From the IMG/VR virus record IMGVR_UViG_3300042892_000922, positions 1-39,335 of that record: 39,335 nucleotides of DNA. One strand, given 5' to 3'. The notes under the pieces were generated by a model. The model made no database searches. It was not told where the DNA came from and saw nothing but the letters and a program-made list of their open reading frames with translations. The stretch comes from a virus. Positions within the stretch are counted from its first letter, which is position 1; each line of letters starts with the position of its first letter. A program made the translations under genes and the position numbers. Positions 29,641 to 39,128 of this stretch are shown here, piece after piece.

Positions 29641-32600
29641 ATGATGACACCCGAAAACGAAGACGCAATTTGGAACACGCTTGCCGAAGAAGAACGACGC
29701 AGAAACTCTTTCTCCGCTACAGGCACACCAGAGACAGCGCAACGTGTAGGGCAAATCCATAACCAGTTCCCGTTCCTTGACGCTGGCGTAAAACTGTCTG
29801 CTGCTAAAGCAAACCTTACAGACGAACAAGTATTACAAATCGCTAAGTCTGCTGCAAGAGTACAACCACAACTTCAAGAACAAAAGAAAAAACAAAAAGG
29901 TTTTCTTGAACGCAACTTCACAGACAAAATTAAAACTGCTTCACGCTACACATTCTCTGCATTAAACCTTCCTACGGACTTGGTACAAAATGCTGCGTCA
30001 CAAATCTTTGATGACAAACCAGGGTTCAACGGTTGGTTCATATCAACCGATCTAGGTTCCCTCATAGCCAACGACACCGAATCAGGGTCAGGATATTTCT
30101 CTGGTGGCAAAGCAAAAGAACTACAAGCGAAACGTGCCCGTGAATTTCGTGGCACAATCAACGGTGAAGCCTTCACTATCGGTAGAGGGTTAGCCTCAAC
30201 GTTCCTCACCCCAGACTCAACTGCCTACCGTTTGATGTCAGGCGCATTTGACGCAGGAGTTGCCATTGCTCTACCTGCCGTACCTGGCGCTAAACAAGCA
30301 GGTCAAGCAATCCGTGCAGCGGAAGCAGCAGGAGAAGGTGGCAAGGTAGTTGAAACCCTTGCAGGCGCAACACGCCTCATGGGTACAGGCGCTAAAGAAA
30401 TTGGCGCAACAAAACTAACCCGCCAAGCGATTGACGATATACGAGCAGGCATTATCCACGGTGATGCCGTTGACTACGAAGCAGCCAACCGTTTCTTCAA
30501 AACTGGCACAGGCAGGCGTATCGTCCAACGCACAGCAGAAACAAAAGACTTTGCAGAAACATGGAACCTGTGGGGAAAGAAGATTGACCCACAAACAGCC
30601 CTAGAACTTGCTAACGCTAAAACAGAAAAAGAAGTAATGGATGTCCTGTTGGACAAACTTGGCACATCTGTAACAAGCACACAGCAACTTGGTGGCACAA
30701 AACGTGTATACCTTTCACTTGCACAGCGCAACAAAATGCTTGCCTCTATGCCATTCGGTGAAGGTGTATCACGAGCATGGTCAAAAATGCCACAACGTAG
30801 CATCAACTTGTTCCAAGCAGAATCGCCTAAAGACCAGATAGACCAACTCAATACCGTTGAGCGTTCATTAGCGTTGTTCAAAGTCAACCCAGAAAAACGT
30901 GCTGCCATCATCAACGCTGCTGGAGAATTACTTGTCACTAAAGACATTAAAGGTATTGAAAGATTCTACAAAAATCTAGAAGAAGTAGCCAAGAAATCTA
31001 TGGTGGAGGCAGGTGCCCACAAAAACTTTCTTGAAGAAATCTATGGTGGTTTCACACGCTACCGTGAAGACCTTCCCCAATTCAGCGCAGATGATTTAGG
31101 CAACTTTGAAGATCATGGTATTGCAGCCCGCATCCTTACCGACCAACCCAATGCTGGCGACCTAGTTGTAACCAGCCCTCTCGCTACAACAGAGATGGCA
31201 AAGAACGAGTTTCATATTCCTGACCCTCGTTTGATGCGTCGTTTGTCTAACAACTGGAACTGGTTGTGGGTTAAGAAAGACCCTAACCTTGAACAGTTAG
31301 CAGGTCAGTTACGTTTGCCTTTTGCTGTTGTAGAGAACATCCAAGAAAAAGTTTGGCGACCATTCATTACGGCGACTATTGGTAACTTCACCCGTAACGT
31401 AGTTGACTCTCAAGTGTCTATTGCATTGTCTGGGAAGAAGGGCGCAATCAGTCCTTTCACACACCCTTGGCAGTACTACACAATGCTAAAAAACAGTGAC
31501 AGATTAACAACAATTGTTGGCAACAACTTTGACGAACCGATACGTGCAAGTCTAATAGACGAAGCATTGAACGCAGAACGCACAGCGACCCGTGATGCAC
31601 TTAATGCTCAATGGCAAGACCCTGTTGAGATGCACCGTAAAGCACAAAAGATAGGTACATTCAAAGCCTATCAACGGACTAAAGAAGTATCAAATGATTT
31701 TGCTCGTGCTCATGGGGATGAACTTGGACGCATATCTGGCGACTGGTCTATAGGCAAACTTGCTGGACGTAATGAAGACGCTCTAAGTGTTGACGAAATC
31801 ATTGCTCGTGTACGTAGCGGTACTGATCCTGAAGCAACCAAATGGTACCAAACAGTAAAGAGTAACTACGGTTCAGGTGTCCCTATCCGCAACAAAGTTA
31901 CAGGCGAAGAATCATTTGTAAAGATTGACTTGGAAGTTGACCAGAACCTTCGCATCATATTAGAAGGCAATGCCCGTCGCTTAGAGAAATTGACAGGCAA
32001 TGATCCTTCATTGATAGACGCTATCGGTAGAGGCTTGCTCCCACCTGTTACCGTTAAAGCCAAAAATGTTGTTGGCGATATCAAAGATGGCGCACGAGTA
32101 ATCGTCAAAGAGTTTGATATAAGAACAAAAAAATACATTGAACACGAAGCAACAGTCACAAACTTTGGTGGGCGCACAGGCGATGTTGAAGTTCGTTACT
32201 TTGCTTGGGATGGTTTGGGCGACAACAGCAAGAAATTTGAAGAACTATTACGGACTCCTGGGGTATACGAAAACCCTAACATTGCTACCCGCATGGTTGG
32301 TGAAGTACGCAACCCAGACACCCCACAAGCAGCAACACTCAAATCATCTATGGACCGCATGGTACGCAAATTCCATGCGACACTATACGATCAGCCAACA
32401 GCAAAACTAGAACGCTCACCATTGTTCCGTAGCCTTTACTACACATGGGTAGACAAACTTGCTATATCAATGGACCACGATTCTGTAATCAAAATCATTG
32501 ATGACGTTATGACAAACTCAGGTGGGAAAAACCCTGAACAGTACCTACCTGCTGGACTGTGGAAAAAACTTAACGACTTCAAAGATAACCCTGACAAACT

Positions 32601-34149
32601 TTACGGCACCATCAACCGTGAACAAGTCAACGCTTTTGCAGCAGGAAACGCATTAGACGAAATGGAAAAGATGTTGTACAACGCTACAGAGCGTCGCAAC
32701 TTCACCGACGTTATGCGTGTCATCTCACCGTTCGCCCAACAGCAAGCAGAGTTCCTTGGTCGTGTCGGACGTGCGACTTTGGTAAGAGGCAAACTAGGTG
32801 TAGTTCCTAACCCGCAAAGCCTGCGTAAATTACAGTTGATTATTGATGGTGGTAAAGAAGCCGACCCTGATGGTGACGGGCGTGGATTCTTTTTCACAGA
32901 TCCAACCACAGGTCAATGGTCATTTTCTTTCCCTTTGTCGGGTGAATTAACGAAACTTGCTACAGGTATAAGTGCCCCTATCACAGCACCAGTTAAGGGA
33001 GTTGTGTTGGGTCTTGACGTAAGACCTGGACTTGGACCATTCGCTACTGTTGCAGCATCTCAAATACTGCAAGACACACCGAACTTTGACTTCGCTAGAA
33101 ACATCTTAACTCCTTACGGCGAACGGAATGACCCTGTTGCTGCCCTCATCCCGACTTGGCTTTTGAAAATCAAAGAAGGTATCCAAGGCAAAGAAGGCGG
33201 TAAGTTTTTTGCTAACACCTATGTTGAAACCATGCAGGCTTTATCTGCCTCTGGCAAATATGAACTGTCTAACCCAGACGAACAACAACGGTTACTAAAT
33301 GATGCTCGCACTAAAGCACAAATGCTTACCGTCTTGCGTGGCGTAACACAGTTTACGGGTCCCGCTTCAGGCAAGTTTGATATGACTGTACCTACAGAGC
33401 AGGGCGACATCCATGCGACAGGGCTTGCCTACGCCTTGCAAAACTTGCGTGATGACAACTACGACACCGCTACCCTAAGGTTTATTGAAATCTTCGGTGA
33501 GGATGCGTTTAACTATTTGTCCAACAAAAGCATATCCGAAGTGGGTGGGCTTGAAGCATCTAAAGAGTTCTTTGATTTTCAACGCAACAACGATACTTTA
33601 TTTGCACAGTACAAGGATATTGCAGGATACTTCGGTCCATCAGGAACCGAGTTCCACTTTGAGGCTTACACCCGTCAACTAGAAACAGGACAACGACGCA
33701 AACTCACAGCAAAAGAAGTCCTTGACGCTTCCCAACGAGCCATCGGTCTTGCCTACTACAAAGATATGCGCAGCAAATTCGGTGGCACACTAGGCAAAGA
33801 AGAACGCCTGTACCTGAATGACTACAAGGAAGTTATTAAAAAGCGTTACCCTGGTTTCGCCAACATGACTTACGACCCACAGAAAACGCAACGGCAAATA
33901 GACCAACTGTTCCAAGCAGCCAAATCTGATGGGTTGCAAGAAAACGGTGCTGCACAAGCAATCAACTACTATGAAGAAATCCGAGCCAACGCTTTAGCCG
34001 AGGCAAACAAGCGGGGCTTCACATCACTCAAAAGCGAAAAGTTGGCTGACCTCCACGAGTACCTGTCTTCTTATGCTGCTGCCCTCGTAGAAAAATACCC
34101 TGACTTCGCCAGAGTGTATGATCGTTTATTGTCACAGGAGATTGAATAA
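29641..34149 (+). CDS. Giant virion protein, probable internal/ejection protein
   Basis: 1502 residues (ATG 29641, or 29644), the largest gene in the window. Mostly charged, helical sequence without long hydrophobic spans; an early Ala/Gly-rich segment (about 200-235) could be membrane-active. No tape-measure heptads, lysozyme or polymerase motif was seen. In short-tailed phages a very large protein near the portal is often an internal core protein ejected with the DNA; that role is inferred from size and order. The stop overlaps the next start (TAATG). Confidence 0.6.
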   Translation: MMTPENEDAIWNTLAEEERRRNSFSATGTPETAQRVGQIHNQFPFLDAGVKLSAAKANLTDEQVLQIAKSAARVQPQLQEQKKKQKGFLERNFTDKIKTASRYTFSALNLPTDLVQNAASQIFDDKPGFNGWFISTDLGSLIANDTESGSGYFSGGKAKELQAKRAREFRGTINGEAFTIGRGLASTFLTPDSTAYRLMSGAFDAGVAIALPAVPGAKQAGQAIRAAEAAGEGGKVVETLAGATRLMGTGAKEIGATKLTRQAIDDIRAGIIHGDAVDYEAANRFFKTGTGRRIVQRTAETKDFAETWNLWGKKIDPQTALELANAKTEKEVMDVLLDKLGTSVTSTQQLGGTKRVYLSLAQRNKMLASMPFGEGVSRAWSKMPQRSINLFQAESPKDQIDQLNTVERSLALFKVNPEKRAAIINAAGELLVTKDIKGIERFYKNLEEVAKKSMVEAGAHKNFLEEIYGGFTRYREDLPQFSADDLGNFEDHGIAARILTDQPNAGDLVVTSPLATTEMAKNEFHIPDPRLMRRLSNNWNWLWVKKDPNLEQLAGQLRLPFAVVENIQEKVWRPFITATIGNFTRNVVDSQVSIALSGKKGAISPFTHPWQYYTMLKNSDRLTTIVGNNFDEPIRASLIDEALNAERTATRDALNAQWQDPVEMHRKAQKIGTFKAYQRTKEVSNDFARAHGDELGRISGDWSIGKLAGRNEDALSVDEIIARVRSGTDPEATKWYQTVKSNYGSGVPIRNKVTGEESFVKIDLEVDQNLRIILEGNARRLEKLTGNDPSLIDAIGRGLLPPVTVKAKNVVGDIKDGARVIVKEFDIRTKKYIEHEATVTNFGGRTGDVEVRYFAWDGLGDNSKKFEELLRTPGVYENPNIATRMVGEVRNPDTPQAATLKSSMDRMVRKFHATLYDQPTAKLERSPLFRSLYYTWVDKLAISMDHDSVIKIIDDVMTNSGGKNPEQYLPAGLWKKLNDFKDNPDKLYGTINREQVNAFAAGNALDEMEKMLYNATERRNFTDVMRVISPFAQQQAEFLGRVGRATLVRGKLGVVPNPQSLRKLQLIIDGGKEADPDGDGRGFFFTDPTTGQWSFSFPLSGELTKLATGISAPITAPVKGVVLGLDVRPGLGPFATVAASQILQDTPNFDFARNILTPYGERNDPVAALIPTWLLKIKEGIQGKEGGKFFANTYVETMQALSASGKYELSNPDEQQRLLNDARTKAQMLTVLRGVTQFTGPASGKFDMTVPTEQGDIHATGLAYALQNLRDDNYDTATLRFIEIFGEDAFNYLSNKSISEVGGLEASKEFFDFQRNNDTLFAQYKDIAGYFGPSGTEFHFEAYTRQLETGQRRKLTAKEVLDASQRAIGLAYYKDMRSKFGGTLGKEERLYLNDYKEVIKKRYPGFANMTYDPQKTQRQIDQLFQAAKSDGLQENGAAQAINYYEEIRANALAEANKRGFTSLKSEKLADLHEYLSSYAAALVEKYPDFARVYDRLLSQEIE

Positions 34150-34898
34150 TGTCAGAAACAGGACCATCATCAGTAGACCCAGCCACCTACGCTGCTGCTA
34201 ACGCCTTCTCTGGAGTAAGTGCATCTTCAGGAACGACTGGTGTATCCGAAGGTTACAAACCTAAACCAAACTATATTGCTCCTCCTCAACGGGTAGAGGG
34301 TGGTTTGTTTAGCCCAGAAACACGTATGTCTGTTTCGGGTGTTGTAGGGGCAGACAACACAGTTAACCCTTTTTATGATTTGACTACGAGACCAGCAGAG
34401 ATTCTTGGTTCGCTAGATGACGTATCACGTTCTAAACTAATCAATGAATTGCAATCTCGTGGATGGTACGGGTCTTCAAAATCAGAAGGTGGTTTTGGAG
34501 ATAATGACCGTGCAGCGATGCGTGACTTGTTGTACTACAGCAACGTTCAAGGACGCACATGGGACCAGGTTCTTAGCACGGTAGCAAAAGCCCCTATCAC
34601 GGGTGCAGGTGGTGGCGGTGCGGTAAAGCAAGTATCTTCAACTGAAGACCTTATTGCTATTGCTAACAAAACTGCTCTTGCTACTATCGGAAAGAAGTTG
34701 TCACCTGAACAGACCAAGGCTTTCTCTCAGGCTTACCAGCAGGCACAACGGGCTGACATGGGTGGTGCACCGCAGAACGCACCTTCTGCTGATGTCTTCT
34801 TCCAGAACCGTATTGAGCAACAATATGGTGCTGAGACTGATGCCTACAAGTATCTTGGTGCTATATCTAATGTCGCTAAATTATTGGAGAGTTTGTAA
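34149..34898 (+). CDS. Virion-region protein, possible internal core component
   Basis: 249 residues. Ser/Thr/Ala/Gly-rich first half, then an acidic and helical part with L-S-P-E-Q-T-K-A-F-S-Q-A-Y-Q-Q-A-Q-R and a C-terminal helix. It sits in a run of four consecutive genes joined by 1-4 bp overlaps. Function unknown; probably part of the same assembly as the giant protein. Confidence 0.55.
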   Translation: MSETGPSSVDPATYAAANAFSGVSASSGTTGVSEGYKPKPNYIAPPQRVEGGLFSPETRMSVSGVVGADNTVNPFYDLTTRPAEILGSLDDVSRSKLINELQSRGWYGSSKSEGGFGDNDRAAMRDLLYYSNVQGRTWDQVLSTVAKAPITGAGGGGAVKQVSSTEDLIAIANKTALATIGKKLSPEQTKAFSQAYQQAQRADMGGAPQNAPSADVFFQNRIEQQYGAETDAYKYLGAISNVAKLLESL

Positions 34899-36601
34899 TG
34901 GCTCAATCGCCAGTAGACCCAAACAACAAGGTTGGTCCTTTAGAACGTCGCATTGGTGAACCCAATCGTGTTGTTAGCCCACCTGCACCAGCAAAAAAGA
35001 CTGTTGCTAAAAATACCAACACAGAACTTGAAGTATCTCGTAACGAATACGAGGCATTAAAAGGTTACCTTGAACAAGCCAATGCTGCATTGCAAGGCTT
35101 TGCACCTGGGATTGGTGGGGCTGCAACCAGCGTTAACTTTGATGGCAATGTATACAACATTGACCAAATGCGCAAAGAAGTTGACAGAATCAAGAAAGAA
35201 CACGATGTTGCTAAGAAACGTTTTGATGCTGCAAACAAAGTTGTTGGCGGTGTCCAAGACAGGCTCACAAAGATTACTAGCAAGATTGATGATGCTGTAG
35301 AGAACAACAAAATAAACAAAGGTGCTGGCGTTGCACCTGCTATGTCTGAGGCAGAGTTAACTAAACTTCGTCAAGAACAAGCAGCAATCAAGAAAGAACT
35401 TGATGGCGTTAAGAATATCCCTGCTGGGCAAAAGGTAGTTGCTACTACAGCCAAAACCACACCGAAGACTGCTGTTGCTCCTGTTAAAAAGGCAGACCCC
35501 GCTGTTGTCGCTCCAGCCCTTGCAGCAAACAAAACTATTACTCCTGAAGCAGCAGCAATAAAGAAACCTGCTGTTGTCACTGGCGGTGGTGGTGCAGGTG
35601 GTCGCACGACTACAGGTGGTGGCACTGGCGCTAAAGGTGGCGGTAGTGGGACTGTTACCCCTCCGAAGCCAGGTAAACCAGTCAAACCAGGTGCCAAGAA
35701 ACCCACTACTGATTGGTCAACAATCGTTCAGCAAGAGTTCGGTCCATTGTGGGACGTGTACAACACCAACCCTGATGTAAAGAAAGTTCTTGACGACGCT
35801 GTAGCAGGCGGGTACCAGAACGATGAAGTGCAGATGGCAGAGAAACTGCGCAGTACATCTTGGTTCCAAACAACCGAACGTTCAGCCCGCCAGTTTGCTA
35901 TACGCCAATCAACCGACCCTGCACAGGTAGACGATGAAATCAACATAAAGGTTGAAGACTTCCGTGCAACAGCACTCGCTAATGGTTTTACGTTTGATGA
36001 TGCAACACTACGCAAACTAGCAACCGACTCAACAAAGTACGGTTGGTCAGCAACACAAACACAGAACGCCGTAGGGTCCGAGGCTGTAGCCCAGGCACAA
36101 GGGCGTGGTGCACAAGGAATGAAAGACTTAAGGTCTGGAACACTAGGGCAGAACCTCCGCAAGATTGCTGCTGGATATGCACAGAAACCGTCCGAGGCTA
36201 CGTTTGACCAGTTCGTTATTGAAATTATGAACGGCACTAAAACCGAAACACAGTTCACCGATGCTATGAGAGAGTCAGCAAAAAGCCAGTTTCGTTCCCT
36301 TCAACCTGGTCTTGACAAGGGTTCAGACGTAGACACTTTACTTGCAGGCTACAAACAACAGGCTGCTCAAGTACTTGGGACTGCTGTTGATACGTCACAG
36401 ATTGACTGGACTTCCGACAAGTGGAACAAAGCATTGAACTACCGTGATGAGAAGACTAACGAGTTCCGCCAGATGGATTTGTGGGAATGGAACAAGTATC
36501 TCCGCACCCTCCCTGAATGGCAGAATACTGATGATGCTAAACGGACGTACCAGAATGTTGCGTATTCTTTGGCTCAAGGATTTGGAAGGATGCCACAATG
36601 A
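34898..36601 (+). CDS. Virion-region protein with coiled coil and Ala/Pro/Gly linker
   Basis: 567 residues. Residues ~45-165 form a coiled coil (E-Y-E-A-L-K-G-Y-L-E-Q-A, then K-K-E-H-D-V-A-K-K-R-F). A low-complexity K-P-A-V / G-G-G-G-A-G-G linker follows (about 185-270), then a helical domain (W-S-T-I-V-Q-Q-E-F-G-P-L-W) to the end. The two-domain, flexible layout suits an internal core or ejection protein. Coupled to both neighbours. Confidence 0.55.
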   Translation: MAQSPVDPNNKVGPLERRIGEPNRVVSPPAPAKKTVAKNTNTELEVSRNEYEALKGYLEQANAALQGFAPGIGGAATSVNFDGNVYNIDQMRKEVDRIKKEHDVAKKRFDAANKVVGGVQDRLTKITSKIDDAVENNKINKGAGVAPAMSEAELTKLRQEQAAIKKELDGVKNIPAGQKVVATTAKTTPKTAVAPVKKADPAVVAPALAANKTITPEAAAIKKPAVVTGGGGAGGRTTTGGGTGAKGGGSGTVTPPKPGKPVKPGAKKPTTDWSTIVQQEFGPLWDVYNTNPDVKKVLDDAVAGGYQNDEVQMAEKLRSTSWFQTTERSARQFAIRQSTDPAQVDDEINIKVEDFRATALANGFTFDDATLRKLATDSTKYGWSATQTQNAVGSEAVAQAQGRGAQGMKDLRSGTLGQNLRKIAAGYAQKPSEATFDQFVIEIMNGTKTETQFTDAMRESAKSQFRSLQPGLDKGSDVDTLLAGYKQQAAQVLGTAVDTSQIDWTSDKWNKALNYRDEKTNEFRQMDLWEWNKYLRTLPEWQNTDDAKRTYQNVAYSLAQGFGRMPQ

Positions 36602-37446
36602 GTGCTCGTGATGATGCTCTAACTTTACTTAATGAATTTGGTTTGGGTGCTCTTATAGACAAACTTGACCAAGCAATCCAAGATGACCCTACACAGTTCC
36701 AGACACAGTTCGCTGCTGAGAACGCTATGCGTATTGTCCGAGACACCCCTGAATACAAGACTCGTTTTAAGGGTCTTGAGTTGCGTTCTAAAGCAGGGTT
36801 CCCCCCTATTAGCGAGAGACAGTACGTCCAGATTGAGGATGACTACCGCCAGGTTCTACGCACCAATGGTATGCCTTTAGGCTTTTACGACAGCCAACAG
36901 GATTTTGAGAAGTTCATCGGTAACGACATTCGTGGCGACGAACTCAACACCCGCATCCAAGGTGGCATCCGTGCCGTGCAAGAAGCCGAACCTGGAACCG
37001 TAGCCGAACTCAAACGGTTGTACGGTTTAGGCGATGGTGACATTGCAGCGTTCTTCCTAGACCCAGAGAAAACCAAAAACACTGACGTTGTACGTCGTGC
37101 CGAAGCAGCCCGTCGTGCCACCGCAGCAAGAGAACAAGCAATAGAAATCAGCAGGCAACAAGCAGAAGAACTTGTTAATCGTGGTGTCACCCAATCGGTA
37201 GCACAACAAGGTTTCACAAACATCTTAGAAAGCCAACAACTGTTCGGCACAACGACAGCCGAAGCAGCAGCAGGTGAAACCGCTATCAGCCAAGCAGAAC
37301 AAATTGCTGGCACCTTTGGTACTAACGCAGCAGCACAGCAACGTATCGCCACTCGTCGTCGCAAACGCACCGCAGAATTTGAACAAGGTGGTGGGTTAGC
37401 AGCAACACAACAAGGTGTCGTCGGTCTTAGGACAGTCGGACAATAG
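36598..37446 (+). CDS. Helical Gln/Ala-rich virion-region protein
   Basis: 282 residues starting in an ATGA overlap. Strongly helical, with many Q, A, E and R residues (R-R-A-E-A-A-R-R-A-T-A-A-R-E-Q-A), ending in a Gly/Gln tail. It is the last gene before the structured capsid leader. Probably the fourth component of the internal virion module; no motif for catalysis seen. Confidence 0.55.
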   Translation: MSARDDALTLLNEFGLGALIDKLDQAIQDDPTQFQTQFAAENAMRIVRDTPEYKTRFKGLELRSKAGFPPISERQYVQIEDDYRQVLRTNGMPLGFYDSQQDFEKFIGNDIRGDELNTRIQGGIRAVQEAEPGTVAELKRLYGLGDGDIAAFFLDPEKTKNTDVVRRAEAARRATAAREQAIEISRQQAEELVNRGVTQSVAQQGFTNILESQQLFGTTTAEAAAGETAISQAEQIAGTFGTNAAAQQRIATRRRKRTAEFEQGGGLAATQQGVVGLRTVGQ

Positions 37447-37596
37447 TTGCACAGCACAAATAATGTGCTAACTTATACACGAGGCTGAAAGCCAGAACCC
37501 ACAGGTATCCCCCGTAACTGTGGCGTACATATCGGGGTGTAACCAATGTAGCCACCTAAATCCTCCGTTTAGGTGTGGACTTAAGGAGAGTGCCAT
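37447..37596 (+). promoter_or_regulatory. Structured leader of the scaffold-capsid genes
   Basis: Non-coding, 150 bp. In order: palindrome AGCACA-AATAA-TGTGCT (37453-37469); hairpin GGCT-GAA-AGCC (37483-37493); stem CCACAG/CTGTGG (37499-37504 with 37518-37523) whose loop CCCCG (37510-37514) can pair with CGGGG (37533-37537) as a pseudoknot; hairpin CACCTAAA-TCCTCCG-TTTAGGTG (37553-37575); then AAGGAG and the ATG. It may carry a promoter (TTGCAC at 37448) but no clear -10 was found. It could set capsid expression at RNA level. Confidence 0.55.
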
Positions 37597-38052
37597 ATGT
37601 CTAACTTTGAAGAAGAATTCTACGAAGACGACAGCGACCAACCACCAAGCCAGAACCCTGTTCGGGCACAGTTGAAAGCGCAAGAGAAAGAACTCCGAGA
37701 ATTGCGTAAGCAGTTAGCGGAATCCCAGACGGTCCAGAAAGAACTGGCGTTTGTGAAAGCAGGCATAGACCTGACTTCACCAATGTCAAAGTATTTCATT
37801 AAAGGCTACGACGGGGAACTTACTCCCGAAGCAATCAGGTTGGCAGCAGAAGAAGCACAATTGATTACACCCCAAGTTTCAGAAGAAGACCAGGCTGAAA
37901 AGCAAGGCTGGAAGCAGACGAACAAGATCGCTGCTGGCAGTGAAGTGTCTCCTCCTCCTGCTTCTTGGATTAAACGTATTCAGGATGCTGCGTCCAAGGA
38001 TGAAGTCTTTGCAATTTATGAGGAAGCATCGGCACAAGGAATTGAACTTTAA
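37597..38052 (+). CDS. Scaffolding-like protein
   Basis: 151 residues after TTAAGGAGAG. Acidic N-terminus, a charged helix (A-Q-L-K-A-Q-E-K-E-L-R-E-L-R-K-Q-L) typical of scaffold cores, and a smaller C-terminal part with S-W-I-K-R-I-Q. The place directly before the capsid gene fits a scaffold guiding shell assembly. Confidence 0.75.
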   Translation: MSNFEEEFYEDDSDQPPSQNPVRAQLKAQEKELRELRKQLAESQTVQKELAFVKAGIDLTSPMSKYFIKGYDGELTPEAIRLAAEEAQLITPQVSEEDQAEKQGWKQTNKIAAGSEVSPPPASWIKRIQDAASKDEVFAIYEEASAQGIEL

Positions 38053-38083
38053 CCTCACCCCTCTTTTGTAAAGGAATATAATC

Positions 38084-39067
38084 ATGGCTGATTACTACGC
38101 AGCAGAAACTGGTACCGCCCAGTTGACAACCGACCAGGTTGCATTTGAAAAGTTGGCATACTTCGCCCTTCGTCCAGAACTGTACTTTGACCAGTTCGCA
38201 GACGTTCAGGCAACGAACGCTACCAACCCAGGTGCATCAATCAAATTCACAATCTTCAACGACATGGCAGCAGTAACCACTGCCCTTTCGGAAACTGAAG
38301 ACGTTACCCCTGTAGCAATGAGCGACAGCCAAGTAACAGTTACGCTTAACGAATACGGTAACGCAACTGTAACAACCGCTAAACTCCGTGCATCTTCGTT
38401 CCTCCCTGTTGACCCTGTAGCAGCAAACGCTGTCGGTTACAACGCAGGTTTGAGCATTGACACAATTGCTTCAGACGTACTCAAGGCTGGAACAAACGTA
38501 ATCTACGCAACAGGTGGAACCGACACCGCAACCGCCCGTATTGACATGGACGTTGACGACACCCTCACCGCCAAAGACATCCGTCGTGCAGTGGCACAAT
38601 TGCGTGGAGCAAACGTACCAACCATCAACGGCAACTACGTTGGCTTCATCCACCCAGACGTTTCATACGACCTTCGCAGCATCACCGATGCTTCAGGTTG
38701 GCGTGACTCGTACAAGTACACCAACGCAATGCCTCTTTACAACGGTGAAATCGGTATGTTTGAAGGTGTACGTTTCATGGAATCAGCACGTGCCCCAATC
38801 TTCGCTAACGCTTTCAACGGCGCTGGCGCAGCAGGTACAGGCGATTCATACGCAACACTCATCATGGGTTCCCAGGCTCTCGCTAAAGGCATCTCCCTTG
38901 GTGGCGAGTACGGTGCACAGCCTACGATTGTGTACGGCAACATCACCGACCTCCTCAAGCGTTTCCGTCCAGTCGGCTGGAAGCACTTCGTTGGTTACGG
39001 CGTGTTCCGTGAAGCAGCACTTCGTCGTATTGAATCTGCTTCAAGCATCGGTGCTAACGCTTCGTAA
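38084..39067 (+). CDS. Major capsid protein, N4-gp56-like family
   Basis: 327 residues after AAAGGAATATAATC. Family signs: F-E-K-L-A-Y-F-A-L-R-P-E near the N-terminus, a middle A-K-D-I-R-R-A-V-A-Q-L-R-G-A-N-V-P, then Y-V-G-F-I-H-P-D-V-S-Y-D-L-R (about 186-199), and G-E-I-G-M-F-E-G-V-R-F-M-E-S (about 221-234). This pattern belongs to HK97-fold capsid proteins of the N4-gp56 type. The codon choice is the most even of the window, as expected for a highly expressed gene. A terminator hairpin follows. Confidence 0.88.
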   Translation: MADYYAAETGTAQLTTDQVAFEKLAYFALRPELYFDQFADVQATNATNPGASIKFTIFNDMAAVTTALSETEDVTPVAMSDSQVTVTLNEYGNATVTTAKLRASSFLPVDPVAANAVGYNAGLSIDTIASDVLKAGTNVIYATGGTDTATARIDMDVDDTLTAKDIRRAVAQLRGANVPTINGNYVGFIHPDVSYDLRSITDASGWRDSYKYTNAMPLYNGEIGMFEGVRFMESARAPIFANAFNGAGAAGTGDSYATLIMGSQALAKGISLGGEYGAQPTIVYGNITDLLKRFRPVGWKHFVGYGVFREAALRRIESASSIGANAS

Positions 39068-39088
39068 GAAGTACCGCCCAGAGCATCA

Positions 39089-39114
39089 GCCCTCCGCTTC
39101 GGCGGGGGGCTTTT
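39089..39114 (+). terminator. Terminator after the capsid gene
   Basis: GCCCTCCGC-TTCG-GCGGGGGGC then TTTT: a 9-bp stem with one G-T pair, a stable TTCG tetraloop and a short T-run. It lies 22 bp after the capsid stop and 15 bp before the next gene, so it probably reduces rather than stops transcription into the tail genes. Confidence 0.8.
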
Positions 39115-39128
39115 GCTATTGTGGGGAC

